Shown piece by piece: positions 1-6,900 of a DNA stretch of 64,000 bases (its first letter is position 1; each line of letters starts with the position of its first letter). The position numbers and the translations under genes are program-made. Source of the stretch: Clostridia bacterium. Lineage in GTDB: Bacteria > Bacillota > Clostridia > Christensenellales > CAG-138. The notes under the pieces are model-generated. The model had not been told where the DNA came from and ran no database searches. It saw nothing but the letters and a program-made list of their open reading frames with translations. Location of the stretch: positions 1 through 64,000 of the forward strand of contig JAFXSG010000005.1 of assembly GCA_017525875.1 (NCBI GenBank), in the 5' to 3' direction.

Positions 1-860
1 AGTCCGAATTTGCGGGTCAGGACGAGTGGACCTGGTCCATCGATAAACCCGAGGACGCAAGCCCGTTCACGTACTACTACGTTTCGGAGGAGTACCCCGC
101 AAGCTATGAGTACAAGGACGATTACACCTGTGAGATAGACGGGCTCGATATCACGAACACCTGGCATAAGGAGGATTTCACTATCTCCGGCAGGAAGATC
201 TGGCAGGATGGGAATGATGCGGACGGTATCCGCCCGGAGACCGTCACGATCCGCCTGCTTGCGGACGGCGTGGAGGTCGCTTCCGCAGTGACCTCGAAGG
301 CCGGCGATTGGCGATATTTCTTCCCGAATCAGCCGAAGACGAAGGACGGCAGGACGATCAGCTACACCGTTACGGAGGACCCCGTTCCCGGTTACGGGAT
401 GAGGACCGACGGGTATAACGTGATCAACTTCCATTACAGCGGCGTGCTGAGGATCAGCGTGACCCGCTCCGCCGAGGACGCCGCGAGGGAGCAGAGCTTC
501 ATCTTCGCGGTCGAAGGGCCGGACGGCGAGAATGCGCTGTCTCTCGAAGTTATGATCGTTCTTGCGGCCGGAGAGACCTCCGGCAGCGCGCTGATAAAAG
601 CAGTACCCGCCGGCGAGTATTCCGTCACGGAAAGCTCGGATTGGAGCTGGCGATACTTCGAGGAAAACGGCAAGACCGTCAAGGTCGAGCCCGGAAAAAC
701 AGCGGAAGCAAGCTTCGGGCTCGATATCGATGACCCGTATTGGCTCGATGCTTGCGGCTCGGAGGACACCGAAAGCGCAAGCGCCGCTCCATCAACGCAA
801 ACCGCGGCGATCCTGCCCGATACGGACGAGGATAAAAAGCGTTACAGACAAAACGTCTGA
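1..860 (+). CDS. CnaB-domain surface protein, C-terminal part (5' end outside the window)
   Basis: The frame is open from base 3, so the gene starts upstream of the window. The visible protein has a typical CnaB (collagen-binding B-type) motif, GRKIWQDGNDADG followed by RPETVTIRLLADG, and flanking beta-rich segments of the same type. Such domains form stalks of surface adhesins. The C-terminus is odd. It reaches LPDT, like the start of an LPXTG sortase signal, but goes straight to DEDKKRYRQNV and stops, with no glycine and no hydrophobic helix. The protein is therefore either secreted unanchored or has lost its anchor. Confidence is high for CnaB and low for any specific ligand. Confidence 0.85.
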   Translation, partial: SEFAGQDEWTWSIDKPEDASPFTYYYVSEEYPASYEYKDDYTCEIDGLDITNTWHKEDFTISGRKIWQDGNDADGIRPETVTIRLLADGVEVASAVTSKAGDWRYFFPNQPKTKDGRTISYTVTEDPVPGYGMRTDGYNVINFHYSGVLRISVTRSAEDAAREQSFIFAVEGPDGENALSLEVMIVLAAGETSGSALIKAVPAGEYSVTESSDWSWRYFEENGKTVKVEPGKTAEASFGLDIDDPYWLDACGSEDTESASAAPSTQTAAILPDTDEDKKRYRQNV

Positions 861-881
861 TATTTACTGACATTAAAGAAT

Positions 882-917
882 CTGCTGCAGGAGAAACGAT
901 CACTGCAGCAGTTTTTT
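882..917 (+). terminator. Rho-independent terminator of the CnaB gene
   Basis: The inverted repeat CTGCTGCAG / CTGCAGCAG is followed by TTTTTT, about 20 bases after the stop codon. Confidence 0.85.
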
Positions 918-935
918 CGTTATTTGATAATGGTT

Positions 936-1289
936 TTAGTCGGCAAGAACGATCTCCCGAATGACCTGTTCCTCCGCTCTTGCCCGGCAGGAGTTCATTC
1001 TACGGATCCATTCGAGTTGATTTCGGGCCTTGAGCTCTTCGGTGACGCCTTCGGCTTTTGCGAGCCGGGAGGTAATGAGGTCGATCTGTTCATTTGCCTC
1101 ACGATCGATATCGATGAGGTGCTGAGTCAGGGTGTTCTCCATTAGCATCAACGCGAAGGTGTCGGGCTGATGCTCCTTCAAAAACTTCTTCCGCATCCGT
1201 CCGAAGCGGCCGATATCATCGGTCGGTTGGGGAAGGAGTGTGAGGTCAGGATAGTAATAGTCGCCGTGTTTTGTGTAAGTGATCTCCAT
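936..1289 (-). CDS. tnpV: TnpV-family transposon protein
   Basis: This 117-residue protein begins MEITYTKHGDYYYPDL, the characteristic start of TnpV proteins found on clostridial Tn4451-like and related mobilizable elements. The middle and C-terminus are charged and helical and end in a QVIREIVLAD tail. A clear site, taaaggagga, precedes the ATG. The role of TnpV is not established; it is a marker of mobile DNA. It lies 14 bp downstream of a small membrane protein gene on the same strand. No recombinase is visible, so this looks like the remnant or edge of an element. Confidence 0.8.
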   Translation of the reverse strand: MEITYTKHGDYYYPDLTLLPQPTDDIGRFGRMRKKFLKEHQPDTFALMLMENTLTQHLIDIDREANEQIDLITSRLAKAEGVTEELKARNQLEWIRRMNSCRARAEEQVIREIVLAD

Positions 1290-1303
1290 AATTATTTCCT
1301 CCT

Positions 1304-1594
1304 TTATGATTTAATGAATTCCGCGATGGGTTCCTGTGCCGCTTCCAGCAGGCCGGTCATTATCCCCGCAATAATCGGAACGACGATCAGCAGCACGCCG
1401 ATTGTCAACAGCTGAAGCATGAGCTCCTTTGAGCCGCAGCCAATTATCAGCAGTAACAGGTCATACATGAGCAGCAGTCCTCCGCCGAACGTAAGCACAA
1501 ACGCCGCCGCTCCTGACGCGAGCTTGAACGCAAGCTTCAGCACTGCGAGCAGCAGCCACACCGGAACGAGCAGTATTTTGAAGACGGTCCGCAT
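1304..1594 (-). CDS. Small membrane protein of conjugative-element type (CD1845-like)
   Basis: This 96-residue protein has three hydrophobic segments (about residues 5-25, 28-52 and 58-80) and a short soluble tail, LEAAQEPIAEFIKS. Small membrane proteins of this build sit beside tnpV in clostridial integrative elements. Two in-frame ATGs lie 6 bases apart. GGAGG is only 2 bases before the first and 8 bases before the second, so the second (1594) is chosen. A much longer open frame runs upstream through a tRNA gene and is not coding. The family assignment is from recall. Confidence 0.65.
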   Translation of the reverse strand: MRTVFKILLVPVWLLLAVLKLAFKLASGAAAFVLTFGGGLLLMYDLLLLIIGCGSKELMLQLLTIGVLLIVVPIIAGIMTGLLEAAQEPIAEFIKS

Positions 1595-1600
1595 AGTCAT

Positions 1601-1775
1601 GTCCTCCTTCGAGTTTCTGAGAACATGATAGCAGACCGCACTCATTTTGACGAATGTGCGAAATGATTTCAAAAAGAAAATCGAGATAAGCTCAATGCCT
1701 ACCTCGATTTTTCTTTGCCTTTTCTGTGCCTTAATTCTTGTTTCTTTGTGTATCCTTATCAGGAATGCTCCACCG
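1601..1775. other. Intergenic stretch with a terminator-like inverted repeat
   Basis: There is no gene here. Around 1677-1726 the segments AAAATCGAGATA and TACCTCGATTTTTC can pair. On the minus strand the hairpin is followed by a T-rich run, so it may end tRNA-cluster transcription before the mobile-element genes. Confidence 0.4.
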
Positions 1776-1830
1776 GCGCGATTTCTTGACGCGGCATAAG
1801 GCTTCAAAGAAGCCGTTGCCTGGCTTCGAG
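1776..1830. repeat. 55-bp tRNA-spacer repeat, copy 1
   Basis: This copy is identical over 55 bases to 2049-2103. Both begin GCGCGATTTCTTGACGCGGC and end TGGCTTCGAG. A shortened relative, with TTGCGATTTCTTAACGCGGC, lies at about 2353-2380. Each copy lies on the 3' side of a tRNA-Gly gene in the direction of transcription. Confidence 0.85.
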
Positions 1831-1844
1831 CCCCCCGATCATAT

Positions 1845-1885
1845 TCCAAGCAAAACAGCCCCCAAAAGGGGCTGTTTTGCTTGGA
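1845..1885. repeat. Perfect 18-bp hairpin built on the tRNA-Gly CCA end (1)
   Basis: The 18-base arms are fully complementary with a CAAAA loop. The right arm contains the TCCA end (minus strand) of the tRNA-Gly gene at 1882-1885. No T-run follows on the minus strand, so it is not a classical terminator. Confidence 0.8.
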
Positions 1886-1957
1886 GCGGGAAACGGGGCT
1901 CGAACCCGCCACCTCCGCCTTGGCAAGGCGGCGCTCTACCAAATGAGCTATTCCCGC
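1882..1957 (-). tRNA. tRNA-Gly(GCC), copy 1
   Basis: A 76-nt cloverleaf with encoded CCA, acceptor GCGGGAA/TTCCCGC, T-loop GGTTCGAGCCC and anticodon loop TTGCCAA. It is the last gene of the leftward tRNA cluster. Confidence 0.95.
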
Positions 1958-2048
1958 GTATTTAATTGTTTGACGGCAGGCTTGGGTAATGTGGCTCCGC
2001 CTTATCGCTCTGCGGCGAAAAACCCGGCCGCTAAGATCCGCGTCACCT

Positions 2049-2103
2049 GCGCGATTTCTTGACGCGGCATAAGGCTTCAAAGAAGCCGTTGCCTGGCTTC
2101 GAG
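2049..2103. repeat. 55-bp tRNA-spacer repeat, copy 2
   Basis: Exact second copy of 1776-1830. A further 34-base motif just upstream on the + strand (2005-2038, TCGCTCTGCGGCGAAAAACC) recurs with few changes at 2310-2343, so the whole spacer appears to have been duplicated with the tRNA genes. Confidence 0.85.
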
Positions 2104-2119
2104 TTCCCTTGATCGGGGT

Positions 2120-2161
2120 TCCATTACGGGAATGCTCCCAAATGAGTATTCCCGTAATGGA
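2120..2161. repeat. 18-bp hairpin built on the tRNA-Gly CCA end (2)
   Basis: The arms TCCATTACGGGAAT / ATTCCCGTAATGGA are extended by GCTC/GAGT around a CCAAAT loop. The sequence is unrelated to the hairpins at 1845 and 2396 but has the same length and the same position, and again includes TCCA. Confidence 0.8.
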
Positions 2162-2231
2162 GCGGGTAATGGGACTCGAACCCACTATCTCAGCTTGGAA
2201 GGCTAATGTGTTACCATTACACTATACCCGC
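2158..2231 (-). tRNA. tRNA-Gly(TCC)
   Basis: A 74-nt cloverleaf with acceptor GCGGGTA/TACCCGC, encoded CCA and anticodon stem-loop AGCCTTCCAAGCT. Confidence 0.95.
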
Positions 2232-2395
2232 ATTTTGGGACTGAGGCTTGGGAAACGGGGCTCCTTTTTCGCGCATCGAGTCTCGAAGTCGGCTCACACC
2301 GCCGCCTTCTCGCTCTGCGACGAAAAAGCCGGCCGCTAAAATCGCAACACTGTTGCGATTTCTTAACGCGGCTTCGATCCCCGCCTGATCAACTG

Positions 2396-2435
2396 CATTT
2401 TGCAAATACCCCGGTAAAGGGGTATTTGCAAAATG
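2396..2435. repeat. 17-bp hairpin built on the tRNA-Gly CCA end (3)
   Basis: The arms CATTTTGCAAATACCCC / GGGGTATTTGCAAAATG flank the loop GGTAAA. It directly abuts the next tRNA-Gly(GCC) and shares the CCA bases. It has no T-run. Confidence 0.8.
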
Positions 2436-2509
2436 GAGCGGGAAACGGGGCTCGAACCCGCCACCTCCGCCTTGGCAAGGCGGCGCTCTACCAAATGAGC
2501 TATTCCCGC
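2434..2509 (-). tRNA. tRNA-Gly(GCC), copy 2
   Basis: Identical in sequence to the copy at 1882-1957 over the tRNA body, with anticodon loop TTGCCAA and encoded CCA. Confidence 0.95.
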
Positions 2510-2534
2510 ATATTCAGTTTGTCAAGCTTCCGAG

Positions 2535-2619
2535 TGGTGCGGGCGAAGAGATTTGAACTCATACGCCCGGGGGCACCGGAACCTAAATCCGGCGCGTCTG
2601 CCAATTCCGCCACGCCCGC
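2535..2619 (-). tRNA. tRNA-Leu(TAG)
   Basis: An 85-nt class II tRNA with a long variable arm, acceptor GCGGGCG/CGCCCGC, anticodon loop ATTTAGG and encoded ACCA. Confidence 0.95.
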
Positions 2620-2637
2620 AATTGCCATTTGGAGAGC

Positions 2638-2713
2638 TGGTGACCCGTCGGAGATTCGAACTCCGGACACCTTGATTAAAAGTCAAGTGCTCTACCGACT
2701 GAGCTAACGGGTC
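2638..2713 (-). tRNA. tRNA-Lys(TTT)
   Basis: A 76-nt cloverleaf with acceptor GACCCGT, anticodon stem-loop CTTGACTTTTAATCAAG and encoded ACCA. Confidence 0.95.
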
Positions 2714-2718
2714 AAATC

Positions 2719-2793
2719 TGGCTGGGGTGGCAGGATTTGAACCTACGATGCGGGAGTCAAAGTCCCGTGCCTTGACCACTTGGCGACACCCCA
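2719..2793 (-). tRNA. tRNA-Gln(TTG)
   Basis: A 75-nt cloverleaf with acceptor TGGGGTG, anticodon stem-loop GGGACTTTGACTCCC and encoded GCCA. Confidence 0.95.
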
Positions 2794-2827
2794 CTGACTT
2801 CTCCCGTACGGCGGCTGTTTGAAAAAC

Positions 2828-2905
2828 TGGGGTGAGTGGTGGGGCTCGAACCCACGACCTCCAGAGCCACAATCTGGCATTCTAGCCAACTGAACTACAC
2901 CCACC
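2828..2905 (-). tRNA. tRNA-His(GTG)
   Basis: The cloverleaf has anticodon stem-loop CAGATTGTGGCTCTG. The 5' end is placed to include the extra G-1 typical of tRNA-His, opposite C73. CCA is encoded. Confidence 0.93.
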
Positions 2906-2927
2906 ATATTCAAATAGCCTGCAAAGA

Positions 2928-3004
2928 TGGCGCGCCTGCAGGGATTCGAACCCGGGACCTACGGCTTAGAAGGCCGTTGCTCTATCCTGCTGAGCTACAG
3001 GCGC
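2928..3004 (-). tRNA. tRNA-Arg(TCT)
   Basis: A 77-nt cloverleaf with acceptor GCGCCTG, anticodon stem-loop GGCCTTCTAAGCC and encoded GCCA. It is the first gene of the cluster. Confidence 0.95.
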
Positions 3005-3035
3005 ATTCCGTATATCCTGCCGCCGACAGATTAGT

Positions 3036-3064
3036 ATTATATCAAGCAAAAGCCCTTTTGTCAA
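3036..3064 (-). promoter_or_regulatory. Consensus promoter of the tRNA cluster
   Basis: On the minus strand TTGACA (3059-3064), a 17-base spacer and TATAAT (3036-3041) match the sigma-A consensus exactly. It lies about 30 bases before tRNA-Arg. Confidence 0.9.
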
Positions 3065-3118
3065 CACGTAATTGAAAATATTTTAGCGTTTGATAATATA
3101 TTCGCCCAAATACCCCCG

Positions 3119-3147
3119 TTGAGAATCCAGCCCCGATATGTTATAAT
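3119..3147 (+). promoter_or_regulatory. Promoter of the lipoprotein gene at 3198
   Basis: TTGAGA, 17 bases, TATAAT. It is divergent from the tRNA promoter. Confidence 0.75.
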
Positions 3148-3197
3148 CATTTCAGCAAATACATCCGGCCAAACGCCGGGAAAGGCACGGGATCGAT

Positions 3198-3746
3198 ATG
3201 CACAATATGAAGTTCAGGCGCGTCCTTTCGGCGCTGCTGCTCGTTTCAATGATCTTCGGCTTCGGCGGCTGCCGCAAAAAACCTGCCCCGATCTCCGGCG
3301 GCAAGGTGGACGGCACCGATACGAACGCGCCGAAAGTGATCGAATCCAAAGAGCTGACCGACTTTGCCGCAGCCTTCTATCTGCGCGACCGCCTCTCCGC
3401 AGCGGACTCCGGCACCTTCCGTTTTGAAGTACGGCCGGATGAAAGCGGCAAGCTCATCCTCCGCGAGGATTTTTCCGGCGCATCCATCGAAACGGACGCT
3501 TCCCTGCTCGATGACATCATAGCGATCATCGACGAAAACGACCTGGTCTCCATGAACGGCGTAAGCCGCTACACCGCCGGTCTTGATCCTGATATTGCCC
3601 TCTGCGAGCTGACCGCAAACTACGCCTCCGGTGAAAAACTGCATTTCCGCATCGACAACGACTGGACGGCGAAGTGGGCCGAACAGCTCTGCGACCTGTT
3701 TGCGAGCCGTTTCGAAGCCGCCGGCGTGAAGCTGCTCGCTCCGTGA
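3198..3746 (+). CDS. Predicted lipoprotein, function unknown
   Basis: This 182-residue protein has a signal peptide and the lipobox FGFGGC (cysteine near residue 25), so it should be a membrane-anchored lipoprotein facing outward. The mature part is small and mixed alpha/beta, with no family recognised. ATG at 3198 is used because GGGA lies 5 bases upstream; a second ATG follows at 3207. A good promoter precedes it and two hairpins follow it. It is a single-gene unit. Confidence 0.7.
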   Translation: MHNMKFRRVLSALLLVSMIFGFGGCRKKPAPISGGKVDGTDTNAPKVIESKELTDFAAAFYLRDRLSAADSGTFRFEVRPDESGKLILREDFSGASIETDASLLDDIIAIIDENDLVSMNGVSRYTAGLDPDIALCELTANYASGEKLHFRIDNDWTAKWAEQLCDLFASRFEAAGVKLLAP

Positions 3747-3799
3747 CGCGCTCCCCCCGTTCCCGTTTCCGTTTCGGCGCGATCCCGGAATACGCCGAT

Positions 3800-3840
3800 G
3801 ATCCTGCAAAGCTCACGGGGAGCTTCTGTTTTGCAGGATC
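3800..3840. terminator. Inverted repeat after the lipoprotein gene
   Basis: GATCCTGCAAA and TTTGCAGGATC flank an inner GCTC/GAGC pairing. It is a strong hairpin with little T-run. Confidence 0.5.
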
Positions 3841-3877
3841 GTTCGGGCTCGAAGCCGCGTTATGCTCCCAAACCACG

Positions 3878-3910
3878 AAAGGACGACCCTCTCACAGGGG
3901 TTGTCCTTTT
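3878..3910. terminator. Bidirectional terminator
   Basis: AAAGGACGACCC / GGGGTTGTCCTTTT, with A- and T-runs on both sides. It lies between convergent genes ending at 3746 and 3931. Confidence 0.75.
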
Positions 3911-3930
3911 AATGTTCGATCGCGGAGGCT

Positions 3931-4473
3931 TTAAGCCGCGGCGAAGAGCCCCATCGCGGAGCGGAGCGTGAGCAAAGCGTCCGCGACGGTGATCTCGCCG
4001 TCCAGGTCCACGTCCCCGGGCTTCGTGTCCGGCACCGTGACCTCAAAATCGATCGAGTACACGAGAAAATACGGGGCGTTCAGGCTCCAATAGGCCAAGT
4101 CGACGAGCTCGGCGTCCCCGTTGATAAGCACCGTGGGATGCTCCGGGAAGGTATAGCCGTCCTCGGGCCAGATCTCGAACTCCTGGTAGTACAGCGCGTT
4201 CGGGTCGTCGAAAACGGCTTCCTCGGAGACCCTTCCGACGTCGCCAGGGGTGTACAGCCACCAGGTGCTCCAGTCGATATAGTAATGCGCTCCGTCGGGC
4301 ACGCCGACATCGTAATCGGGATGCGCGCCGTATTCCGGAGCGGTGAAACCGAGTATCTCGATCGTGTCGATTACAAGGGGCTCCCCGTCCCGCGCGCTCT
4401 CAGCCGGTATCCCCGACGGCGCAAGGGCGAGCAGCATGGCGGCGACGGTCAATGCGATGATCCTTTTCAGCAT
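3931..4473 (-). CDS. Secreted protein with a C-terminal dockerin-type repeat
   Basis: This 180-residue protein starts at the ATG at 4473, which has AAGGAG about 7 bases upstream and gives a clean signal peptide (MLKRIIALTVAAMLL...). A longer frame upstream has no ribosome site. The mature part is aromatic-rich with no recognised fold. The last 25 residues, GDVDLDGEITVADALLTLRS, form one calcium-binding half of a type I dockerin, where two halves are normal. It may bind a cohesin or only calcium. Two other dockerin proteins occur in the window (5839 and 57029). Confidence 0.75.
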   Translation of the reverse strand: MLKRIIALTVAAMLLALAPSGIPAESARDGEPLVIDTIEILGFTAPEYGAHPDYDVGVPDGAHYYIDWSTWWLYTPGDVGRVSEEAVFDDPNALYYQEFEIWPEDGYTFPEHPTVLINGDAELVDLAYWSLNAPYFLVYSIDFEVTVPDTKPGDVDLDGEITVADALLTLRSAMGLFAAA

Positions 4474-4526
4474 GTTTTTCTCCTTGTGTTCTGTTTTCTC
4501 CGTTCCGCGCCGTGAGCGGACGCGGT

Positions 4527-5324
4527 TCATCTTTCCCTCAGCACCAAACGGATCGCGGCGCACTGCCATCTTTTCGGAAGGGCGTTCATAAGGAGGAGCA
4601 GCGGGTTGCGGTTCACGCAGTAGGTTAGACGCGGGCGTTTGGCGGAAAGGGCTTTAATGAGGAGCCCGGCGACCTTTTCCGGCGGTACCTTCCTCGCCTC
4701 CACGCGGTCCACGATCTCGCGGAAACGCTTCGAATTGCAGCGGTAGAGCTTCGTGTTTTCGCAGAACGCTTCGAGAGCGCGCGTGGAGTCGCCGATGAGC
4801 CCGGTGTCCACGGCGCCGGGACGCAGCTCGATGACCGGACGCCCGATGAGCTGAAGCTCCATCCTCAGCGAATCGGCAAAGCGCATCAGCGCCGCCTTGG
4901 TGACCGCGTAAACGCCGGTAAAAGGCAGTGGGTCGAGCGGCGCAAGCTCGCTCGTGACGATCACGGCCCTGCCGCCCGGTCGGAGCAGTGGCAGGAACTC
5001 GTGTACAACGCGCTGCACCGCGAAGAGATTGATGTTGAAGCAGCGGGCGAACCGCTCTTCCTCCATCTCAGCGAGGGAATCAAGGTCGTATATGCCCGCC
5101 ATGCTGACGATCGCGTCCGCGCCGCCTGCTTCCTTTTGCACGGTCTCCGCCGCCGCTTTTACCGCCGCGCCGTCCGTGAGGTCGGTTTCGATAAAGCGCA
5201 GGCCGGGAAGCGCAGGAGGCTCCCGCCTGTCCAGCGCGAAGACGGTCCAGCCCTCGCCGATAAGTTTTTTCGCGCAGGCAAGGCCCATGCCGCCCGCCGC
5301 CCCTGTAAGGATCGCAGTTTTCAT
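4527..5324 (-). CDS. Short-chain dehydrogenase/reductase
   Basis: This 265-residue classical SDR has the nucleotide motif TGAAGGMG near the N-terminus, a core near SMAGIY (a variant of NAG), and the catalytic pair YAVTK. It probably uses NAD(P)H to reduce or oxidise a small alcohol or ketone in the cytoplasm. ATG at 5324 is chosen because AAAGGA precedes it and it begins the beta strand before the glycine motif. A TATAAT box on the minus strand (5356-5361) lies about 30 bases upstream, without a clear -35. The substrate cannot be told from sequence. Confidence 0.85.
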   Translation of the reverse strand: MKTAILTGAAGGMGLACAKKLIGEGWTVFALDRREPPALPGLRFIETDLTDGAAVKAAAETVQKEAGGADAIVSMAGIYDLDSLAEMEEERFARCFNINLFAVQRVVHEFLPLLRPGGRAVIVTSELAPLDPLPFTGVYAVTKAALMRFADSLRMELQLIGRPVIELRPGAVDTGLIGDSTRALEAFCENTKLYRCNSKRFREIVDRVEARKVPPEKVAGLLIKALSAKRPRLTYCVNRNPLLLLMNALPKRWQCAAIRLVLRER

Positions 5325-5544
5325 ACCCGGCGTTTCCTTTGTTGATTTGCTTATTATTATATCATTTTTGCACGGGGAGAGAAAGAGGGGGAAAGCGGCG
5401 TGATCCCGGGCGGTCTCGGAACACGGTCGGATCCCGACCTCCTCAAAGAGGAACTGCTGACCGCATTTTCCCGCAGGAGCGGCGGCGCAGGCTGACGCTC
5501 GGCTGAATTGCCCTCCATACGGCGTAATAATACATACCACTTGT

Positions 5545-5573
5545 TTGACAAAGATGGCCGCAAATGTTATAAT
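5545..5573 (+). promoter_or_regulatory. Consensus promoter of the B12 operon
   Basis: TTGACA (5545-5550), 17 bases, TATAAT (5568-5573), immediately ahead of the riboswitch. Confidence 0.9.
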
Positions 5574-5577
5574 TTTG

Positions 5578-5777
5578 TGTTGCAGGGATGCACGGTCCGG
5601 CTTAGGCCGGCCAACAGGGAATGCGGTGTGAATCCGCAGCAGTCCCCGCTACTGTGATCGAAGACGAAAGCCCCAAACCGCCACTTTGCACAAGGCCGGC
5701 GCCGCGAGGCGCGGGAAGCATGGGAAGGCGGGGCCGTAGATTGACGCGAGAGCCAGGAGACCTGCCGTGCTGCCCCT
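5578..5777 (+). promoter_or_regulatory. Cobalamin riboswitch
   Basis: The leader contains the conserved cobalamin-aptamer core GGGAATGCGGTGTGAATCCG followed by GCAGTCCCCGCTACTGTGAT, and ends with the B12 box GAGCCAGGAGACCTGCC. The 5' part (TGCAGGGATGCACGG) can pair with the 3' end (CCGTGCTGCCCC). Bound cobalamin should switch off expression of the downstream surface proteins and transporter. The switch ends about 45 bases before the ribosome site of the first gene; no separate terminator is obvious, so control may be at translation. Confidence 0.92.
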
Positions 5778-5838
5778 AAAGCCGCGAAAAGCGGCGCGGT
5801 TTGCAGGACCGAGAATAATTACACGGAGGTATGTAAAA

Positions 5839-6843
5839 ATGAAACTCTGCAAAAAACTGATGGCAGTCCTTTTCGCTGCCGCCCTTCTCTTCACCTTGCT
5901 CGCGGTCCCCGCAGCGGCGGAAAGCCGCACCCCCGAGGTCCCCGAAGGCTATGACGGTTTCGTCGTCATGAGCGTTGAGGCGCTGCCCCTCGGCTTCGAC
6001 TATCTTATCATGCCCACTTACGTTCCCTTCCACGAGGGTGAGTCCGTGGCTGAGGTCACGGTCCGTCTTTTTGAGGAAGCCGGGCTCAGCTACAGCGCAG
6101 GCGATATCGAGAGCTTCAATCTGACTTCTGTCGAGTGGCCCTACCTCGACATGCTGACTCCCCGCGTCCCCGACTACCTCATGGAGCAGCTCATCGAGAA
6201 CTACTGCTATGACGAGGAAGAGGGTTGGGATCAGCCCGAACCCACCGGCAATATGCTTGCAGCCGGCAATTACACCTATTATTCCGGTTGGATGATCGCC
6301 GAGAACGACGAGATCACTCCCGTGGGCGCTGCCGAAGTCACCGCGGTCGAGGGCAACGTCTACCGTTGGATGTACTCCATCTACGGCTACGGCATGGACA
6401 TTGGCATGAGCGACGGCTGGGGCATGTTCCCGGAGTTCGAGAACCCGGCGATGGGCGTTCAGCGCAGCGACGCGTACACTATCCTTGCCGAGATCCTCTC
6501 CGATCCGGATCTTCAGAATACCATCTTAAACGACGATGAGCTCTACTCCATCTACAGCGAGTTCTATAACACCATCGCGTACCAGGGTTCCACTCAGGAG
6601 GAGATCGACGCGGTCACCATGGCCCTTATCGAAGCGCTGATTAGCGACTGGACCCTTATGGGCGACGTTGACCTTGACGGCGAGATCACCATCTCCGACT
6701 CCCTGCTCATCATGCGCCATGCGATGGGCCTTATCGCCCTTGACGGCGACGCTCTCGAGGCCGCTGACTACGATGAAAGCGGCGAGATCGACGTGACCGA
6801 CGCGCTGCTCGTCATGCGCGTTTCCATGGGCCTTGCCGACTGA
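5839..6843 (+). CDS. Secreted DUF4430 (transcobalamin C-domain-like) protein with a dockerin
   Basis: This 334-residue protein starts at 5839 with GGAGGT 8 bases upstream and has a clear signal peptide cut after PAAAES. Two segments resemble DUF4430, the family related to the C-terminal domain of transcobalamin and intrinsic factor: HEGESVAEVTVRLFEEAGL (mature N-terminal third) and YYSGWMIAENDEITPVG...YRWMYSIYGYG (middle). The last 60 residues form a complete type I dockerin with two calcium loops, GDVDLDGEITISDSL and ADYDESGEIDVTDAL. It is the first gene after the B12 riboswitch, so a role in capturing cobalamin outside the cell is inferred. The dockerin may tether it to a cohesin on the cell surface. 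Confidence 0.75.
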   Translation: MKLCKKLMAVLFAAALLFTLLAVPAAAESRTPEVPEGYDGFVVMSVEALPLGFDYLIMPTYVPFHEGESVAEVTVRLFEEAGLSYSAGDIESFNLTSVEWPYLDMLTPRVPDYLMEQLIENYCYDEEEGWDQPEPTGNMLAAGNYTYYSGWMIAENDEITPVGAAEVTAVEGNVYRWMYSIYGYGMDIGMSDGWGMFPEFENPAMGVQRSDAYTILAEILSDPDLQNTILNDDELYSIYSEFYNTIAYQGSTQEEIDAVTMALIEALISDWTLMGDVDLDGEITISDSLLIMRHAMGLIALDGDALEAADYDESGEIDVTDALLVMRVSMGLAD

Positions 6844-6850
6844 ACACAGC

Positions 6851-6895
6851 GGGGCGGCCGTTCCATACTGCACGGAGCGGCTGCCCCTCTTTTTT
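6851..6895 (+). terminator. Strong hairpin terminator inside the B12 operon
   Basis: GGGGCGGCCGTTCC / GGAGCGGCTGCCCC followed by TCTTTTTT. It lies between the first and second genes, so later genes need read-through or another promoter. Confidence 0.85.
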
Positions 6896-6900
6896 GAACC

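Noticed and set aside
1304-2185. 293-codon minus-strand frame including the small membrane protein
   Set aside because: The first two thirds run through a tRNA-Gly gene and its spacers. Only the part from 1594 has a ribosome site and protein-like sequence.
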